Shown here in pieces: positions 7,025-9,303 of a stretch of 9,303 bases of DNA. Under the pieces are notes generated by a model. The model saw only the letters and a program-made list of their open reading frames with translations, was not told the DNA's origin and did no database searches. This DNA is from an uncultured Alphaproteobacteria bacterium. Its GTDB lineage: Bacteria; Pseudomonadota; Alphaproteobacteria; Reyranellales; Reyranellaceae. Position 1 is the first letter of the stretch. Each line of letters begins with the position of its first letter. Location of the stretch: the NCBI GenBank assembly GCA_903929895.1, contig CAIYWM010000748.1, forward strand, positions 1-9,303. Direction: 5' to 3'. A program made the position numbers and the translations under genes.

Positions 7025-7029
7025 CCGCC

Positions 7030-7157
7030 CTTCTTCCGGAGAACGTGGTTGAGGGCCGTTCGGGCTCTCCTCCCGCCCCGACCTGCGTGTCGGACCAAGG
7101 CCTATCCGGACAACACGGCGTACCCGCAAAGCGGGGCGCATAATGACGGAGTGCAGC
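7030..7157 (+). promoter_or_regulatory. Structured 5' leader of rpsD, candidate S4 autoregulatory element
   Basis: The leader holds three consecutive hairpins. The first is 7051-7069, a 7-bp stem GAGGGCC/GGGCTCTC with one G-U pair. The second is CCGAC 7078-7082 with GTCGG 7089-7093. The third is CCCGC 7123-7127 with GCGGG 7131-7135 around AAA, ending 12 nt before the Shine-Dalgarno. In several bacteria S4 represses its own operon by binding a structured mRNA leader at the start site. That makes this a plausible place for such control, but I recognise no published motif here. Confidence 0.4.
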
Positions 7158-7772
7158 GTGAGCAAGCGCGCAAATTCGAAGTACAAGATCGACCGCCGCC
7201 TCAGGGTGAACCTGTGGGGCCGTCCCAAGAGCCCGCTCAACAAGCGTGAATACGGTCCCGGCCAGCACGGCCAGGGTCGCACCAAGCCGACCGACTACCG
7301 CCTCCAGCTGATGGCGAAGCAGCGCCTCAAGGGCTACTACGGCTCGGTCAGCGAGCGTCAGCTCCGCCGCTATTATGCCGAAGCCGTCCGCCGCAAGGGC
7401 GACACCGGCGAGAACCTTGTCGAGCTGCTCGAGCGCCGGCTGGACGCGGTGATCTACCGCATGAAGTTCGCCATCACCGTCTTCGCCTCGCGCCAGCTGG
7501 TCAGCCACGGCCACGTCAAGGTCAACGGCCGCCGCGTGAACATCGCGTCGTACCAGGTCAAGGACAACGACGTCATCGAGCTGACCTCCAAGGCCAGCCA
7601 GATGGAGCGCGTCCTCGAGGCGACGCAGACCGCCGAGCGCGACGTGCCGGAATACGTGACGGCCGACCACAAGGACATGAAGGGCACCTACGTGCGCGGG
7701 CCGAAGCTCGCCGACGTGCCGTACCCGGTCCAGATGGAGCCCTCGCTGGTCGTCGAGTATTACAGCCGCTAA
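7158..7772 (+). CDS. rpsD: 30S ribosomal protein S4
   Basis: S4 is a primary 16S rRNA-binding protein that nucleates assembly of the 30S body and lines the mRNA entry tunnel. Hallmarks are the N-terminus [33 protein letters not shown], and [12 protein letters not shown]. The S4 RNA-binding domain is at about residues 93-155 ([30 protein letters not shown]). The C-terminus [11 protein letters not shown] is also typical. The N-terminal region has no cysteines, so this is the zinc-free form. The start is GTG 7158, because GGAG at 7148-7151 is 6 nt upstream and homologues begin MSKR; ATG 7143 would add five residues. The 204-residue length is standard. The gene is alone between its own promoter and a strong terminator. 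Confidence 0.97.
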   Translation: MSKRANSKYKIDRRLRVNLWGRPKSPLNKREYGPGQHGQGRTKPTDYRLQLMAKQRLKGYYGSVSERQLRRYYAEAVRRKGDTGENLVELLERRLDAVIYRMKFAITVFASRQLVSHGHVKVNGRRVNIASYQVKDNDVIELTSKASQMERVLEATQTAERDVPEYVTADHKDMKGTYVRGPKLADVPYPVQMEPSLVVEYYSR

Positions 7773-7794
7773 GCGGCCGACCCTGGAACTGACG

Positions 7795-7824
7795 AAAAAC
7801 CCGCCCGATTGTGGCGGGTTTTTT
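7795..7824 (+). terminator. Rho-independent terminator of rpsD
   Basis: CCCGCC (7800-7805) pairs with GGCGGG (7813-7818) across a 7-nt loop. The stem can be extended by A7795-7799 with T7819-7823, and six T residues end at 7824. It starts 22 nt after the rpsD stop. It separates rpsD from the RND efflux operon. Confidence 0.93.
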
Positions 7825-7836
7825 GCATCAAGATTC

Positions 7837-7886
7837 TGACAGTGACAGTGTTTCCGGCTATCGCCGGACGGTGGGGGGGCTATAAT
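7837..7886 (+). promoter_or_regulatory. Candidate promoter/operator region of the RND efflux operon
   Basis: A consensus -10 box TATAAT lies at 7881-7886, 32 nt before the adaptor start, but no good -35 box is found 16-18 nt upstream. That place is occupied by a perfect inverted repeat, TCCGGC (7853-7858) and GCCGGA (7863-7868) around TATC. Just upstream, TGACAG occurs twice in tandem (7837-7848). A palindrome over a poor -35 is the expected layout for a repressed or activator-dependent efflux promoter. No regulator gene is in the window. Confidence 0.45.
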
Positions 7887-7918
7887 CCCGCCGGGGCTTG
7901 GGGACTGGAGTCTTGGGA

Positions 7919-9160
7919 ATGGGATTCGTCCGTGCGGCGGTCTTCGTCGCGATCGTTGCGATCGGCGGAGCGGCCTACGTCTACCGCGATGATGTGATCC
8001 GGCAGGTCGGCCCTCATATTGGCATGGGTACGGCGGCCAAGACGGCCGAGGCCCAAGGGAGCCCCGCTGCAGGTGCGCAGCCGCAGGGTCGCCGTGGTCG
8101 CGCCAATCCCGGAGGAGCGGTGCCGGTCGTGGTCATGCCGGTCACGCGCGAGGCCATGCCCGTCGTGGTGGATGCCGTCGGAACGGTGCAGTCGATCGCC
8201 TCCGTCCAGATCAAGCCCCGGATGGACAGCCAGATCATGAAGGTGAATGTCGAGGAGGGCGCTCTCGTGAAGGAGGGCGACATCCTCTTCGAACTCGATG
8301 CACGCAGCCTGAAGGCGCAGCTCGGGCAGATCGAGGCGCAGATCCGCAAGGACCAGGCGCAGGTCGTGCAGGCCCGGCGCGACCTGCAGCGCAACGAGGA
8401 ACTCCTGGCGAAGAACGCCGGCACCGTGGTGCAGCGCGACAATGCCGGCACTGCCCTGAAGGCCGCTGAAGCGCAGCTCGAAGCGGACGAGGCCAACAAG
8501 GCCAGCGTCCAGACCCTTCTCACTTTCACCGAGATCCGGGCCCCGGTTTCGGGGCGCATCGGCTCGATCGCGAACAAGGCGGGGGCCGTCGTTCGCACCG
8601 GCGACAACTCGGCCACCAGCACCTTGGCCACGATCAACCAGATCGACCCGATCTATGTCACCTTCGCTATCCCGCAGATCATCCTGCCGGACCTGCGCGC
8701 CGCGATGGCCAAGGGTGCGGTCACCGTCACGGCCATCATCGACGACTCCAAGAAGCAGTCCGGCGAGATGGCCTTCATCGAGAATACCGTCGACCCGAAC
8801 ACCGGCACCGTGACCGCCAAGGCGCGCATCGGCAATGCCAACGAGCTTTTGTGGCCGGGCCAGTTCGTCAAGGTGGAGATCGTGCTCGGCATCGAGTCCG
8901 ATGCCCTCTCGGTCCCGGCGAGTGCCGTCCAGCTCGGCTCCCAGGGACCGTTCGTGTTCGTCATCAAGGACGGCGCGGCCGAGCTCAGGCAGGTCGTCGT
9001 CAAGCGCACGCAGGACGGCCGGGCCGTGATCGGCAAGGGCATCGAAAGCGGGGAGCAGGTGGTGGTCGACGGCCAGCTCCGGCTGGTCCAGGGGGCATCG
9101 GTGACGATCCGTCCGCCGACGGTGGATCCAAACCGGCCCGCGGCGCCACCGCGCGGATAA
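7919..9160 (+). CDS. RND efflux periplasmic adaptor subunit (MdtA/AcrA type)
   Basis: This is the membrane fusion protein that couples an RND pump to an outer-membrane channel. A hydrophobic N-terminal anchor or signal covers residues 4-22 (VRAAVFVAIVAIGGAAYVY), followed by a Gly/Ala/Gln/Arg-rich low-complexity linker (about 36-68). The domains then run in the usual order. The first lipoyl half has VGTVQSIASVQIKPRMDSQI and VEEGALVKEGDILFELD. An alpha-hairpin spans about 128-200, and the second lipoyl half has FTEIRAPVSGRIG. The beta-barrel has QIDPIYVTFAIP and TVDPNTGTVTAKARI with PGQFVKVEI, and a membrane-proximal domain follows with SVPASAVQLG. The length of 413 is normal. ATG 7919 is chosen for GGAG at 7907-7910 (8-nt spacer); TTG 7898 would add seven residues. 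The RND pump gene starts 22 nt downstream, so the two are an operon. The substrate cannot be told; MdtA-like features suggest an MdtABC-type pump. Confidence 0.93.
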   Translation: MGFVRAAVFVAIVAIGGAAYVYRDDVIRQVGPHIGMGTAAKTAEAQGSPAAGAQPQGRRGRANPGGAVPVVVMPVTREAMPVVVDAVGTVQSIASVQIKPRMDSQIMKVNVEEGALVKEGDILFELDARSLKAQLGQIEAQIRKDQAQVVQARRDLQRNEELLAKNAGTVVQRDNAGTALKAAEAQLEADEANKASVQTLLTFTEIRAPVSGRIGSIANKAGAVVRTGDNSATSTLATINQIDPIYVTFAIPQIILPDLRAAMAKGAVTVTAIIDDSKKQSGEMAFIENTVDPNTGTVTAKARIGNANELLWPGQFVKVEIVLGIESDALSVPASAVQLGSQGPFVFVIKDGAAELRQVVVKRTQDGRAVIGKGIESGEQVVVDGQLRLVQGASVTIRPPTVDPNRPAAPPRG

Positions 9161-9182
9161 CCGATCCTAGCGGAGGCGGAAC

Positions 9183-9303
9183 GTGAACATCTCTGAACTT
9201 TGCATCCGCCGTCCGGTGATGACCATCCTGTTGATGGCATCGTTCGTGATCAGCGGAGTATTCGCCTACAAGCAACTCCCGGTCGCCGCCGTCCCGCGCG
9301 TCG
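9183..9303 (+). CDS. RND efflux inner-membrane transporter, N-terminus only (runs off the window)
   Basis: The first 40 codons are present. GTG 9183 follows a strong Shine-Dalgarno (GGAGG at 9172-9176, 6-nt spacer) and opens MNISELCIRRPVMTILLMAS, then FVISGVFAYKQLPVAAVPRV. This is the standard start of an RND/HAE1 pump: a short cytoplasmic helix, the RRPV motif, the first transmembrane helix (about 12-30) and the LPVAxxP motif entering the periplasmic porter domain. The full protein would be about 1,030 residues and trimeric, driven by proton uptake. The IRRPV and LPVAAVP forms resemble MdtB/MdtC rather than AcrB, which agrees with the MdtA-like adaptor upstream. It continues beyond base 9303. 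Confidence 0.93.
   Translation, partial: MNISELCIRRPVMTILLMASFVISGVFAYKQLPVAAVPRV

Noticed and set aside
1..9303. tRNA genes, CRISPR arrays, phage or toxin-antitoxin modules
   Set aside because: No cloverleaf-like segment, regular spaced repeats, integrase or small toxin/antitoxin pair was seen on either strand.

Overview
The window is GC-rich chromosomal DNA whose genes look alphaproteobacterial. The signs are a cysteine-free ribosomal protein S4, a citramalate synthase of the type common in that class, an IS481-type transposase remnant, and a CTCATCCTGAGGAG-type palindromic repeat of the kind seen in Rhizobiales and Rhodospirillales. I cannot name a genus from sequence alone. Most of the window is ordinary housekeeping and efflux content. 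I did not find a convincing undescribed system. The most unusual parts are a decayed left flank, a broken drug transporter gene, and the control region of rpsD.

Left flank (1-1391): this is a graveyard of gene fragments. A plus-strand IS481-type transposase remnant enters from the left edge. It is frameshifted near 183, has lost an internal piece near 340, and ends around 440-457. There it abuts the minus-strand 5' part of an enolase/mandelate racemase-superfamily gene (start at 1011), which has lost its 3' half. A divergent GIY-YIG nuclease gene starts at 1059 but is cut short after about 30 codons by a pair of inverted REP-like palindromes (1149-1254).

Central block (1416-6967, all plus strand): cimA ((R)-citramalate synthase, pyruvate route to isoleucine) is followed by an EmrA/EmrB-type drug export pair. 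The emrB frame carries an in-frame TAG at codon 139, so the 14-TM transporter is split into 138- and 362-residue parts. Tightly behind it come trmJ (SpoU-family tRNA/rRNA 2'-O-methyltransferase) and an OsmC-family protein, spaced by 17 and 2 nt.

Right block (6968-9303, plus strand): rpsD has its own promoter, with a perfect palindrome in the -35/-10 spacer. It also has a hairpin-rich 5' leader, which is a candidate S4 autoregulatory site, and a strong rho-independent terminator (7795-7824). An RND efflux operon follows: a periplasmic adaptor of MdtA/AcrA type (7919-9160), then the first 40 codons of the RND inner-membrane pump, which runs off the right edge. No TolC-type outer-membrane partner is visible for either efflux system.
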